Origin: Arenibacter sp. ARW7G5Y1
GTDB lineage: Bacteria > Bacteroidota > Bacteroidia > Flavobacteriales > Flavobacteriaceae
DNA: 50,812 bases
Direction: 5' to 3'
NCBI RefSeq assembly: GCF_003201775.1
Contig: NZ_QJJZ01000025.1
Location: 1-50,812 of the forward strand
Every line of letters starts with the position of its first letter. The stretch's first letter is position 1. A program made the translations under genes and the position numbers. The notes under the pieces were generated by a model that was not told where the DNA came from, searched no databases, and was given only the letters and a program-made list of their open reading frames with translations. Below are positions 1 to 8,928 of the stretch, one piece after another.

Positions 1-829
1 GATCTTCCAAAACAGTCTGTGATAAAAGGGTATGTCGGTCTTTATTGCCTTTCGAACCCTGTACTCTGATCAACATACGTTTACTGTCTACATCTTCCAG
101 TTTTAGGTTTAACAATTCGCTGCGACGGAGACCTGAACTGTACAACAGGCTTATGATACATCTATGCTTTAGGTTATTGGTGTTTTCAATAATGGAAAGT
201 ACTTCTTCTTTCGAAATCACTGTGGGAAGTTTAAATTCCCTCCTAGGTCGCTCAATCTCATAGAATCGATTGGGCATTCCCAGCACTACCTCATAGTAGA
301 ATTTTATGGCATTAATGGCCTGATTTAAATAGGAATTGGAAACATTTTTTTGTACTAGTTTTTGAAGAAATGCCCGTATGTCACTTTCATCGATGGCGTT
401 CAGGTTTTTTTCCTTGTAATGATTGATGAAAAGTTCAAAAAAATGCACATAAGTACGAACCGTGTTATTGGCATATTTTTTTAATTCCAGTTTTAGTAGA
501 TATTCTTCCGGACAGAACCTGTATTCGGGGATGGGTTTTCTTTTTCTGAACCACTCTACATCAACACATTCATTGCCCGTATTTAGCGGTTTATTGGATA
601 GGAACCTGTTGTAATTGATCCAGACGACTCCTCTAAAAGTGTTGAAAATGATACCAAGATTGTCCTTGGTGTTGGGAATATAGGCCATATTATACTGTTC
701 GCTCCATTTGGGGTTGGGAAGACTTTTTATCAACCCCTGTATAAGCTTGTCTGGAGAAAACTTAATGCCTATCATCTTTTGATCGTGGATCATAAGATGG
801 TAAAGCGTTATGGATTTAAAGGGATTCAT
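1..829 (-). CDS. Tyrosine recombinase/integrase, 3' end cut by the window edge
   Basis: An open frame on the minus strand starts at ATG 829 and runs off the left edge after 276 codons. Residues about 105-190 read as an N-terminal SAM-like core-binding domain (YANNTVRTYVHFFELFINHY, then NSYLNQAINAIKFYYEVVLG). The catalytic domain follows, with the first catalytic arginine in SSGLRRSELL (R235) and the conserved lysine in the QGSKGNKDR hairpin (K260). The HxxR and tyrosine motifs lie outside the window. The first 100 or so residues are the extra N-terminal region seen in many flavobacterial integrases (family knowledge). It may be a chromosomal recombinase or belong to an integrated element; no attachment site is visible. 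It is divergent from the zinc-finger gene on the right, with a 64-base gap. Confidence 0.9.
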   Translation of the reverse strand, partial: MNPFKSITLYHLMIHDQKMIGIKFSPDKLIQGLIKSLPNPKWSEQYNMAYIPNTKDNLGIIFNTFRGVVWINYNRFLSNKPLNTGNECVDVEWFRKRKPIPEYRFCPEEYLLKLELKKYANNTVRTYVHFFELFINHYKEKNLNAIDESDIRAFLQKLVQKNVSNSYLNQAINAIKFYYEVVLGMPNRFYEIERPRREFKLPTVISKEEVLSIIENTNNLKHRCIISLLYSSGLRRSELLNLKLEDVDSKRMLIRVQGSKGNKDRHTLLSQTVLED

Positions 830-893
830 GTAGCAAGTTTAATTAAAAAACAAAATTTAAATCGTATATTATGTGTATAATATATGCGTACAA

Positions 894-1277
894 ATGGATA
901 ATGAGAGAAGATGTCCTGTCTGCAGTATTTTGGTAAAAGGACGGTCCGATAAGATATTTTGCTCCACCAAATGCAGGTCCATAAACCAATATGAAAATCG
1001 ACAGCAAACCGAAGCTTTTTACCTGAAGGTGGATAGGCAATTGAAAATAAATAGGAAACTTCTTAAGAAATATAACAGATCGGGCTATACTACTATTAGA
1101 AGATCCGAACTTATGGAAGAAGGTTTCGATCCAAAATTTTTCACCCATTATTGGAAGAACCAAAAAGGAGACGTCTACCTCTTTGTTTATGAATATGGTT
1201 TTTTGAAATTGACGGATAAGGGTAAAGACAAGTATGTCCTGGTAATTTGGCAGGATTATATGAATACAACCCAATAA
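894..1277 (+). CDS. Small zinc-finger protein of unknown function
   Basis: A 127-residue protein if translation starts at MDNERRCPVC; an in-frame ATG at 873 would add seven residues, but the zinc-finger start looks more natural. The N-terminus holds a C-x2-C-x12-C-x3-C cluster (C7, C10, C23, C27, CPVC...FCSTKCR), a treble-clef or zinc-ribbon type metal site. A basic helix and a short mixed C-terminal region follow (GYTTIRRSELMEEGFDPKFF, then a strand-rich end). There is no signal peptide, so it should be cytoplasmic. It is divergently transcribed from the recombinase, which suggests but does not prove a nucleic-acid-related role. No specific function is recognised. Confidence 0.72.
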   Translation: MDNERRCPVCSILVKGRSDKIFCSTKCRSINQYENRQQTEAFYLKVDRQLKINRKLLKKYNRSGYTTIRRSELMEEGFDPKFFTHYWKNQKGDVYLFVYEYGFLKLTDKGKDKYVLVIWQDYMNTTQ

Positions 1278-1295
1278 TATTTGGAATTGAATTTA

Positions 1296-2141
1296 CTACC
1301 GATCTTCATGCAAAGGGTAGGATGGTTTCTCCATTACTCCTTCATCACTGAATAAAGAATATCTGTCAACATCTTGAAGAACAGTTGTTATAAGTTGGAC
1401 CTTATTATTGATCAAGGCGCTGTCCTGAACCAAACGGATACCATGGCTGTAGTCGGCATATGTTTCGCTGTGACCCGCATAAACGGGTTGGATGGGAGTT
1501 CCATTTTGGTAATGCCAGCCATAAATAACAACCGGCGAGGACGAATTTTTATAGATTTTGTTCGAGATAATAACATCCTTTTTATGTCCCGCCACCAAAA
1601 CACCCATAGGAGCCTGATCAAGGGCTTTCTTCCTTTGCCTTTTTAATAATATATTATGTTCCCACATTACAGGAATTGTTGTCATTTGTGGACTGGGAGG
1701 AATGGGCGACGGGGGCAATTTTAAGGAAGCGTTGCTCCATATTTGATCTACCATCTGCTTGGTAGGAAGGGTGAAACCAATGGCCTTTGCTATTCTCTGG
1801 GCCAATATAGGGGTCATTGGTGTCAGGAAAAAATCAGTATCGGAGCCAATAGCCAAATAATCCGGCAGTACAAAATAGGTAACTATATAAGTTGAATCCT
1901 TTAGGCCTCTAGAAAATGAAATGGGACTCAGCTCACGTAAAAAATTAGGTACATTTCCGTTCAAAATTTGTCGGTAAATTTGCTTTTCCCTGTTCTCCAC
2001 GCTCAAGGTTTCAATCTGATATTTAAAAGTGCTGCCCGAAATGGCATCACTGCTACGAGCAGGAAGGGGTAACTTTTGGGCTTTCAATAAGCCCGAAAGT
2101 GCCAATGCTAAAAATAGGATCGTAAAGGTTAACTTGTTCAT
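1296..2141 (-). CDS. Exported protein of unknown function
   Basis: A 281-residue protein with a clear Sec signal peptide (MNKLTFTILFLALALSGLLKAQ, cleavage probably after KAQ), so periplasmic or surface exposed. The middle contains a proline-rich stretch (LPPSPIPPSPQ, about residues 142-152). The C-terminal third is strand-rich with AGHKKDVIISNKIY, VVIYGWHYQNGTPIQPVY and GHSETYADYSHGIRLVQ, a His/Tyr-rich segment that could be an active or metal site. I do not recognise the family. It lies 103 bases downstream of the ornithine cyclodeaminase-like gene on the same strand, so co-transcription is possible. Its 3' end converges on the zinc-finger gene with an 18-base gap. Confidence 0.8.
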   Translation of the reverse strand: MNKLTFTILFLALALSGLLKAQKLPLPARSSDAISGSTFKYQIETLSVENREKQIYRQILNGNVPNFLRELSPISFSRGLKDSTYIVTYFVLPDYLAIGSDTDFFLTPMTPILAQRIAKAIGFTLPTKQMVDQIWSNASLKLPPSPIPPSPQMTTIPVMWEHNILLKRQRKKALDQAPMGVLVAGHKKDVIISNKIYKNSSSPVVIYGWHYQNGTPIQPVYAGHSETYADYSHGIRLVQDSALINNKVQLITTVLQDVDRYSLFSDEGVMEKPSYPLHEDR

Positions 2142-2244
2142 TGCCGTTTTTACGAAGGTAGTTTTTTGAATTTTTTAATATCAAAAACGGACATACTTTA
2201 CAATTTTGTTAGGCATTGCATTTAGCCAATGCATGCTTGTAACT

Positions 2245-3207
2245 TTATGGTTTGTTTTGGTACATGTTGTAATAATAGGTGGCGGCGGCTAAATCTTCCA
2301 AGGCATGTCCAACCGACTTAAACATTGTAATTTCCCCATCGTTCCTCCTACCGTGTTTTTTTTGGGAAGTGAGCTCAAATAAATCGGCCTTAATGTCCGC
2401 CTCTTTCAAAACCCCACTTTTTAATGGTATAACGATGTCCCCACTTTCTTTTAAGCCACCTTGATAAGTATCTATATATACTTCCGCCTTGTTAATTGTT
2501 TCGTCATCAGCCTCCCGCATATCTACCTTATAGGCTCCTACCAAATCCACATGTTGTCCAGGTTTTAGATATTTCCCCAAAACAAGGGGTGTTTTGGACA
2601 AAGTGGCCGAGGATATAATATCTACTTCAGAAATTTTATCCTCAATGTCTTTTATAGGTTGGATATGGAAGGGTGCATTTTGTAGCTTTTCGCAAATATC
2701 CATCGCCCTGGCATAATCCCTACCCCAGACATACACCGTTTTTAATGGGCGTACACTGGCATGGGCCAATATTAAATTGGGGGCAAGGGCACCCGTGCCA
2801 ATCATTAATAGGGAACTGGAATTTGCCCTGGATAAATATTGTGATGCCAAAGCAGAGGCTGCGGCCGTTCTCTTTACAGTTAAGCTCTTGGCCTCCAGAA
2901 TCCCAAGGATGCTGCCTTTTAAGGCATCCAAATAAATATACGTCCCTTGAATGGCCGGGAGGTTAAACTGACCGTTTTTGGGGCTCACAGTGGCAATCTT
3001 TACCCCAGCCTGTTTTCCAGGGTTCCAAGCAGGCATCAATAACAAGGTTGAATCCTCTTTTACTTCAGGATTGGGAAAATCGTGATGATGTCTCATGGGC
3101 ACTATGGTGTCCTGGTCCATAAATGCAGCCTTTAGCACATTGACAAGGCTGGAAAAATTTGTGTTTTTCTCTATAAAACTAGCGGGAATTTGGGTTATTT
3201 TATCCAT
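2245..3207 (-). CDS. Ornithine cyclodeaminase / mu-crystallin family protein
   Basis: 320 residues, the usual length for this NAD(P)-dependent family. The N-terminal part carries the substrate-side pattern (VPMRHHHDF, then LLMPAWNPGKQAGVKIATV). The Rossmann half begins with LTVKRTAAASALASQYL and SSSLLMIGTGALAPNLILAH, a GTGxxA dinucleotide-binding loop at about residues 137-142. Family members include ornithine cyclodeaminase, alanine dehydrogenase and delta1-pyrroline-2-carboxylate or other cyclic imine reductases; the sequence alone does not choose among them. It is cytoplasmic, as no signal is present. Possible first gene of a two-gene unit with the exported protein downstream. No ornithine- or proline-metabolism genes are adjacent, so the substrate is open. 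Confidence 0.9.
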   Translation of the reverse strand: MDKITQIPASFIEKNTNFSSLVNVLKAAFMDQDTIVPMRHHHDFPNPEVKEDSTLLLMPAWNPGKQAGVKIATVSPKNGQFNLPAIQGTYIYLDALKGSILGILEAKSLTVKRTAAASALASQYLSRANSSSLLMIGTGALAPNLILAHASVRPLKTVYVWGRDYARAMDICEKLQNAPFHIQPIKDIEDKISEVDIISSATLSKTPLVLGKYLKPGQHVDLVGAYKVDMREADDETINKAEVYIDTYQGGLKESGDIVIPLKSGVLKEADIKADLFELTSQKKHGRRNDGEITMFKSVGHALEDLAAATYYYNMYQNKP

Positions 3208-3903
3208 ACGGACAAAGTTATAAAAATAACGGATAATTTAGGTCGGTCTTAAATTGCCATACCTGCCATTGGATTGGTCAAGGATGCTTCCGGGAGTATA
3301 CAGATATAAGCCTTCATTCGCAAGTGGACCAAATTTTGGGAGGTAAGAGAGGCAACAATGGTTCAGGATAAATTGTGAGCTGGAAAGATGAAGATATTGG
3401 CTGTTCCTGGGCCGGTTATAAAGGCCTTGCCCGCCCTTTTGGATAATCCCCTAAATGCCTTTTCGGTATGCAGGCCGATAAACTTTTAATGGGAGATGTT
3501 TTGCCTCAAAGGAACTCGGTCTTACGCTCAATTAAATGGCCGCTTATATTATTTTATTGAGCAAACCTATTTGGTTAAAAAGAATACTCCTTGTGAAAAT
3601 AGCAAGGGATACAGAACTTTCCTTGCAATCCACTGGATCGGTAAGCATTTTAAGTTGTTCGAATCCAAAATTGCCATCATCCGCTAAAAATAATTTCAAG
3701 CCACTTAATTATTTAAACAAATTTGATTAGCTTAGGAGGAGTTGTTCGATTTGGGAATCAGCTATTTATGTCAAAAAAAAAGATTTCATGTGCGCTTAGT
3801 TTAAGCAAAAATGGATACATCTAACGTCATCCAATCCTTAGTATATTAATTATTCCCAAAAATGGATTTAAATTTTTCGGTACCGAATAGGAAATATAAA
3901 GAA
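3208..3903. other. Gene-poor stretch with no intact gene
   Basis: About 700 bases between the divergent cyclodeaminase-like gene and the dehydrogenase/cytochrome gene. Only short open frames occur (63 and 64 codons on the plus strand) and none looks like a protein. A minus-strand frame at about 3544-3706 resembles a degraded coding segment and is listed separately. No RNA gene or convincing hairpin was seen. Confidence 0.5.
3544..3706 (-). pseudogene. Possible relic of an ELWxxDGT-type repeat gene
   Basis: On the minus strand a frame about 53 codons long reads LKLFLADDGNFGFEQLK before losing similarity, and ends at a stop at 3544. The segment LF-ADDGN-G-E resembles the repeat unit of secreted ELWxxDGT proteins (LFF-ADDG-GRELWKSDGT, from family knowledge). 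There is no upstream start, signal peptide or downstream continuation without stops. It could be a decayed gene fragment or coincidence. Confidence 0.22.
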
Positions 3904-5670
3904 ATGGAAGTTCTCCTTCGCTTAAAAAGCATTTTGCTTATGTTGCTGTTTTCGGGCGTTTTGACGCAATGTACAAAGAAGCTGCCACCAGGAGATCCTG
4001 ATAATGGGGGATTGCTGCTTCCGGAAGGTTTTGAGGCCGTTGTGGTGGTGGACAGTATAGGACCTGCCCGGCATCTTGCGGTAAATGACAACGGTGATGT
4101 ATATATAAAAATGCGATTTGCCCATGAAGAAGGTGAAAATATGGGTCTGCGCGATACCGATAATGATGGAAAAGCAGACCAAATGGAACGGTTTGGGGTG
4201 TTTGATCAACGTGGGTATTATGCCACCGGGATGCGGATCTATAAGGATTATTTATATTACAGTACGGCCAGTACGGTATATAGACAAAAACTTACTAGGG
4301 GTAAGTTGATACCGGAAAGTGAACCGGAAATCATGCTCACGGATAACTATCAAGATTCCCCTTATGGCTATTCCCATATCGCCAAACCTCTAACTTTTGA
4401 TCGGAATGGTCATATGTATGTTCCCTTCGGCTCCCCCGGAGATGTTTGCCAATCAAAGGAACGGAATAGAATGCCCGGAGCACCTGGGCAGGACCCTTGT
4501 CCAGAATTGGAATGGCATGCCGGTATATGGCAGTTTGACGCCAATAAGCCCGGCCAGACACAAAAGGACGGATACCGTTATGCAACTGGAATTAGGAGTG
4601 TTGTGGGAATGGATTGGAACCATTACGATGATACCTTGTATGCACTGCAGCATGGAAGGGACAATATGAACCGTAACTGGCCCGAATATTACTCCCCATG
4701 GCAAAGTGCCATGCTGCCCTCCGAGGAATTTCTTAAAGTAAAGGATGGGGCCAATGCCGGGTGGCCGTATTATTACTATGATCATATGCAGGGCAAAAAA
4801 TTACTCAATCCGGAATATGGGGGAGATGGTAAAAAAGAGGGCAACGGGGCAGAATACGAGCAGCCAATTATTGGTTTTCCCGGACATTGGGCCCCCAATG
4901 ACCTACATTTCTATCGGGGAGATCAATTCCCTGAGCATTATAAAAATGGCGCCTTTATAGCCTTTCATGGATCCACCATTAGAGCTCCTTTTCCTCAAGC
5001 GGGCTACTTTATTGGTTTTGTCCCTTTTAAAAATGGGCAAGCTGGCGAATGGGAAGTTTTTGCCGATGGCTTTACACAGGTCGATAAAATAGTTGATACC
5101 GACGATGCAGGGTACAGGCCAATGGGTATTGCCATGGGGCCGGATGGTTCATTGTATATAAGCGAAAGTGAACATGGAAAAATTTGGAGGGTAATGTACA
5201 AAGGGGACAAGAAAAATTTTGGTAGGGACCAACTTGTTCAAATGGAAGGACTCAAAAATTTACCACATATAAAAACACCCGATGAAATTAAGGATGACCT
5301 TACACCGCTTAGGGCCGAGGCAGGAGCAATATTGTATAATAAATACTGTGGATCCTGTCACATGGCAAATGGGATGGGAGATGGCAGCAGGTTTCCGCCT
5401 ATCGCCGGTTCCGAATGGGTCAAAGGGGACCAGGAAAGACTTATAGATGTTGTGTTGAGTGGCTTAAGTGGGCCTATTGAGGTGAATGGCAAGTCCTTTG
5501 ACGGGGTAATGCCGGCAGTAGACTACTTGGAAGACGAAGAAATAGCCCAGATCCTCACCTATATTAGGAAGGAATTCGGAGATAATGCCGCTCCCGTGGG
5601 GTCCTACTACGTTAAACGAGGCCGATACCATGCAAGAAAGAAAAAGGAGGTTTTAAAGAGCGGAATTTAA
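3904..5670 (+). CDS. Lipoprotein PQQ/sorbosone dehydrogenase-like propeller fused to cytochrome c
   Basis: 588 residues from the ATG at 3904. An in-frame ATG at 3862 would put 14 residues before the signal. The start gives a lipoprotein signal (LLMLLFSGVLTQC, lipid-bearing C23). Residues about 30-450 match the glucose/sorbosone dehydrogenase-type six-bladed propeller (GFEAVVVVDSIGPARHLAV, RDTDNDGKAD, YATGIRSVVGMDWN, GANAGWPYYYYD, DGSLYISESEHGKIWRV). The C-terminal 110 residues are a class I cytochrome c domain with CGSCH (C482, C485, H486) and a likely axial Met in GVMPAV (M536). Known relatives oxidise sugars or aldoses in the periplasm and pass electrons to the attached haem. The cofactor and substrate here are not shown by sequence. 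Confidence 0.88.
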   Translation: MEVLLRLKSILLMLLFSGVLTQCTKKLPPGDPDNGGLLLPEGFEAVVVVDSIGPARHLAVNDNGDVYIKMRFAHEEGENMGLRDTDNDGKADQMERFGVFDQRGYYATGMRIYKDYLYYSTASTVYRQKLTRGKLIPESEPEIMLTDNYQDSPYGYSHIAKPLTFDRNGHMYVPFGSPGDVCQSKERNRMPGAPGQDPCPELEWHAGIWQFDANKPGQTQKDGYRYATGIRSVVGMDWNHYDDTLYALQHGRDNMNRNWPEYYSPWQSAMLPSEEFLKVKDGANAGWPYYYYDHMQGKKLLNPEYGGDGKKEGNGAEYEQPIIGFPGHWAPNDLHFYRGDQFPEHYKNGAFIAFHGSTIRAPFPQAGYFIGFVPFKNGQAGEWEVFADGFTQVDKIVDTDDAGYRPMGIAMGPDGSLYISESEHGKIWRVMYKGDKKNFGRDQLVQMEGLKNLPHIKTPDEIKDDLTPLRAEAGAILYNKYCGSCHMANGMGDGSRFPPIAGSEWVKGDQERLIDVVLSGLSGPIEVNGKSFDGVMPAVDYLEDEEIAQILTYIRKEFGDNAAPVGSYYVKRGRYHARKKKEVLKSGI

Positions 5671-5892
5671 TTGTCTTTATAAATGTTGCCCAGTCTGTGG
5701 GGTGATTTTTAAAGGGGGGGAGTTCCAATGTCTGTTTCAATCCTATTTTATTATTCCTTTACCAGTGAACAAGTTTTGCATAGGTTGTATGGTCATCCAT
5801 ATTTGGTATTCGTTTTGGAAGGTTTAAATTGATTCTGGCATATATCCTTAGCTTAGATTAACTTTAACGGCCAAACCCGTCAGCCAATTAAT

Positions 5893-8151
5893 ATGAACAA
5901 AGCCATTTTCTTTCTTTTTTATATTCCCATTTTGACCTTTTCCCAAAACAAAAGTATAGGACACAAACCAAGTGTAAACCTGGGCACTACTTATGTGGAT
6001 AAACCATTTGTCCAGGAATATCATGAGGCCTTTATGGTTGCCGACAACAGTGAAGGCCCCAACAATGTTAGGGCCATACAGCCCCATATGGATGGAAGTG
6101 TCTGGATTGCTACCAAAAGTGGGATTTATCAAAAGGAAGATGGTTCCAGGGAATGGAAGATTGTCATTGCCGGGGATAACCAAGGTCCGGCCTATGACGT
6201 AGAGATTGATAAAGATCAAAATGTTTGGATGGCCACTTGGAACGGAGTTTATAGGAGTGGGACTGGCGACATCCAGAAAATGGAAGGTCCCAAGCCACCT
6301 ATTGCCAAACTGGTATCCACAAAAGAGGGTGTATATGCCTTGGGGCCTTATGGAATATGGTTGTACCAAGATAGGAAATGGTCAAAAAAGGATTATAGTA
6401 CTGCAAGTAGTATTCGGACCGTGCTGTCTGACCATAATGGCGGACTTTGGATAGGTACGGACGTGGGGCTATACCACTGTAACGCCGAAAAAACAACGGC
6501 ATATCAGGGAAACGAGGATTTGATCAGTGCTTATGTTAGGGGAATGGATTTTGACCAAAAGGGAAATTTGTGGATAGGTGGTTTGGGAGGGGTATCCATT
6601 AGGGATAAAATCGAAAAAATTGGTGAAAAAAGGCCGGAAGATGGGATTGTCAATGCCAATGTAACTACGGTTGCAAAGGGGCCTGATGGGAAGATGTGGG
6701 TGGGAACCCAATATGGAATTACAAGATTTGTCCCTGGAGAAAAGGAGTATTCCGTTCGATTGGGCAGACGTTGGTTGGTATCCAACGAGGTTAGGGATAT
6801 CGCTTTCGATCAGCAGGGAAACGCATGGGTCGCTACGGCCAATGGAGTAAGTGCCATAAAGAACAGACAGATGACACTTGAAGATAAGGCCGACTTTTTT
6901 TATGATAAACTGATACGGCGCCATGTAAGGGAACCATGGATTATAGCCCGATCCAAATTGGTGGTTCCAGGTGATACCACCACCATTCAACCGGAGGATG
7001 ACGATAATGACGGGGAGTTTACCTCCAATTATCTGGCCATGGAATCCTTTAGGTATGCAACCACCCAAAATCCAGAGGCAAGATTACGGGCCAAAAAAGC
7101 CTTTGATTTCTTACATTTTTTAAGGGAAGTAACCGGTGTTGATGGCTTTTTCGCAAGAACCATAATTCCGGCCACATGGGAGCAATCCCATGATATGAAC
7201 CGCACTTACACCGAGCGTGAACTGGCCGATGAAATAATTGATAATCCAAGGCAAAAACCAGTAGAAAAACGTTGGCATGTTTCCAAGGACGGCAAATGGA
7301 AATGGAAGGGCGATACCAGTAGCGATGAGATCTCAGGGCATTTATTCGGCTATTATTGTTATTATAACCTAGTGGCCGATGCCAAGGAAAAAAAACGGAT
7401 AGCAGATCATTTTAGTAAAATTATGGACCATCTAATAAAAAACGACTTTAATTTGGTAGATGTGGATGGAACCCATACCAAATGGGGCGTATGGTCCCCG
7501 GACATTCTGAACCACAATCCCGATTGGGCGCCCGAAAGGGCCTTGAACTCATTGGAGTTGTTGGCTTTTTTGAAGTTTGCCCATCACATTACCCAAAAGG
7601 ACAGGTATCAAAAGGAATATTTGAAGTTGATAGAGGAAGAGGGGTATTTGGACAATGCAAAAACCTTGCACAATACCAATCCTTCCTGGGAGACCTATTT
7701 TGATATCTTTTTATCGCTGTATATGTATCCAACCCTAATTAACTATGAAGAGGATCCGGTATTGAAAAGGGAGTATCAGGCCCATTTGGAGCAATGGTTC
7801 AACAAACATAAAAGGGCAAAGAGCCCTATGATCAATTTTACATATAATCTTCTAACAGGAGGTTCCGATGAGTTGGATAGCTCCATAGGTTTCCTAAAAG
7901 ACGCTCCTTTGGACTTGGTAGACTGGAATAATGACAATGCACAACGGGAAGACCTTAAGGTAGTTCGGCAACCTATACTTGAGGAGCTGCAGACGGGTTT
8001 GCGCCCACCAAGCGAGTACCGAACCATGCGATGGGATCAAAACCCTTATGTGGCCGTTAGCGGCGATCCGGCCCAGGAAAAAGAACCTGTTTATTGGTTG
8101 CTGCCCTACTGGATGGGCCGGTATTTAAACTTGATATCGGCGCAAAAGTAA
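5893..8151 (+). CDS. Exported two-component-type propeller with helical C-terminal domain, no kinase
   Basis: 752 residues with a Sec signal (MNKAIFFLFYIPILTFSQ). Residues about 60-320 carry repeated sensor-propeller motifs (GSVWIATKSGIY, NVWMATWNGVY, GGLWIGTDVGLY, GNLWIGGLGGV, GKMWVGTQYGI, GNAWVATANGV), which are Reg_prop repeats of the hybrid two-component sensor type. Residues about 360-750 are helical and Trp-rich (SNYLAMESFRYATTQ, GWFAR-like GFFARTIIP, SGHLFGYYCYYN), consistent with an alpha/alpha-toroid fold. No transmembrane segment, histidine kinase or DNA-binding domain follows the propeller, unlike hybrid two-component sensors. It follows the dehydrogenase-cytochrome gene by 222 bases. 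Role unknown; it could bind or act on a glycan. Confidence 0.78.
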   Translation: MNKAIFFLFYIPILTFSQNKSIGHKPSVNLGTTYVDKPFVQEYHEAFMVADNSEGPNNVRAIQPHMDGSVWIATKSGIYQKEDGSREWKIVIAGDNQGPAYDVEIDKDQNVWMATWNGVYRSGTGDIQKMEGPKPPIAKLVSTKEGVYALGPYGIWLYQDRKWSKKDYSTASSIRTVLSDHNGGLWIGTDVGLYHCNAEKTTAYQGNEDLISAYVRGMDFDQKGNLWIGGLGGVSIRDKIEKIGEKRPEDGIVNANVTTVAKGPDGKMWVGTQYGITRFVPGEKEYSVRLGRRWLVSNEVRDIAFDQQGNAWVATANGVSAIKNRQMTLEDKADFFYDKLIRRHVREPWIIARSKLVVPGDTTTIQPEDDDNDGEFTSNYLAMESFRYATTQNPEARLRAKKAFDFLHFLREVTGVDGFFARTIIPATWEQSHDMNRTYTERELADEIIDNPRQKPVEKRWHVSKDGKWKWKGDTSSDEISGHLFGYYCYYNLVADAKEKKRIADHFSKIMDHLIKNDFNLVDVDGTHTKWGVWSPDILNHNPDWAPERALNSLELLAFLKFAHHITQKDRYQKEYLKLIEEEGYLDNAKTLHNTNPSWETYFDIFLSLYMYPTLINYEEDPVLKREYQAHLEQWFNKHKRAKSPMINFTYNLLTGGSDELDSSIGFLKDAPLDLVDWNNDNAQREDLKVVRQPILEELQTGLRPPSEYRTMRWDQNPYVAVSGDPAQEKEPVYWLLPYWMGRYLNLISAQK

Positions 8152-8204
8152 ATCTTTGGCTTATCTCAAGAATACTTTTTGTTCATGATAATTGTACGCA
8201 AATT

Positions 8205-8229
8205 ATGGCATCAAATACTGCCATTTTTG
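8205..8229 (+). terminator. Hairpin terminator between convergent genes
   Basis: ATGGCA and TGCCAT form a six-base-pair stem (8205-8210 with 8219-8224) with an eight-base loop. A T-run follows on the plus strand. It lies 54 bases after the stop of the propeller gene and before the convergent response regulator. Confidence 0.5.
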
Positions 8230-8250
8230 GTTTTATGTAATGGAAAGTGC

Positions 8251-8928
8251 TTAAAAGAGATTGTTTTTTACCAGTTCAAAATAGCTGGCGCTTACCGGAA
8301 TGGCCACCTTGTCAATTAATAGATCCCTTCCTTTCAGCGCACTCACCTTTTTCTTGTTTACGATAAAGGAGCGGTGCACCCTCATGAACAGTTCCGTAGG
8401 CAGTTTTTTCTCCAAAGCCGTAAGGCTCTGATTGCTCATAATTTTACCCTCTGTGGTATGATAAATGGCATATTCGCTATCACTTTCAATATAAAGAATG
8501 GAACCATACCTCAGTTTATGCAGGTCATAGCCCGATTTAACGATTATTGAATCCACTGTGGCTTCCTGGTGGGAGTCGATCTTTATTTTGTTGACAGCCT
8601 TTAAAAAGCGTTCAAATGTAATAGGCTTTAAGAGATAATCTATGGCATTTAGTTCAAAACCTTCCAAGGCATATTCCGAGTATGCCGTTGTAAAGATGAC
8701 CTGAGTTGACGGCGGAATCATTTTTGCAAACTCTGTACCTTTAATTTCGGGCATTTGGATGTCCAGTAGCAGCAGATCTATTTTTTGCTCCTTAAGCACT
8801 CTCATGGCGTCCAAGGGATTTTCAAAATCGGCCACCAATTCCAAAAAATTCACTTTTGCAATATAGGTTTTGAGGAGGCTTCGTGCCAATTCTTCGTCGT
8901 CTACAATTAAACATTTAATGGTTCCCAT
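8251..8928 (-). CDS. LytTR-family response regulator (pair 1)
   Basis: 225 residues. The receiver domain (1-120) has the acidic pocket D10-D11 (LIVDDEE), phospho-acceptor D56 (LLLLDIQMP), conserved T (IFTTAYSEYALEGFE) and K (DYLLKP). A LytTR DNA-binding domain fills about residues 135-225 (SDSEYAIYHTTEGKIMSNQSL, FMRVHRSFIVNKKKV). It is cytoplasmic and presumably phosphorylated by the upstream LytS-type kinase, whose 3' end it overlaps by 14 bases, indicating translational coupling. LytTR proteins usually activate or repress neighbouring genes. The divergent EF-hand/YHYH genes are the natural candidates, which is an inference. Confidence 0.93.
   Translation of the reverse strand: MGTIKCLIVDDEELARSLLKTYIAKVNFLELVADFENPLDAMRVLKEQKIDLLLLDIQMPEIKGTEFAKMIPPSTQVIFTTAYSEYALEGFELNAIDYLLKPITFERFLKAVNKIKIDSHQEATVDSIIVKSGYDLHKLRYGSILYIESDSEYAIYHTTEGKIMSNQSLTALEKKLPTELFMRVHRSFIVNKKKVSALKGRDLLIDKVAIPVSASYFELVKNNLF

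Noticed and set aside
843..1274. 143-codon minus-strand frame opposite the zinc-finger gene
   Set aside because: It is the complement shadow of a gene with an intact metal-binding cysteine pattern and has no independent features.
3496..3730. Two overlapping plus-strand frames of 63 and 64 codons
   Set aside because: No recognisable protein features. The more sensible reading of the same bases is the minus-strand relic frame.
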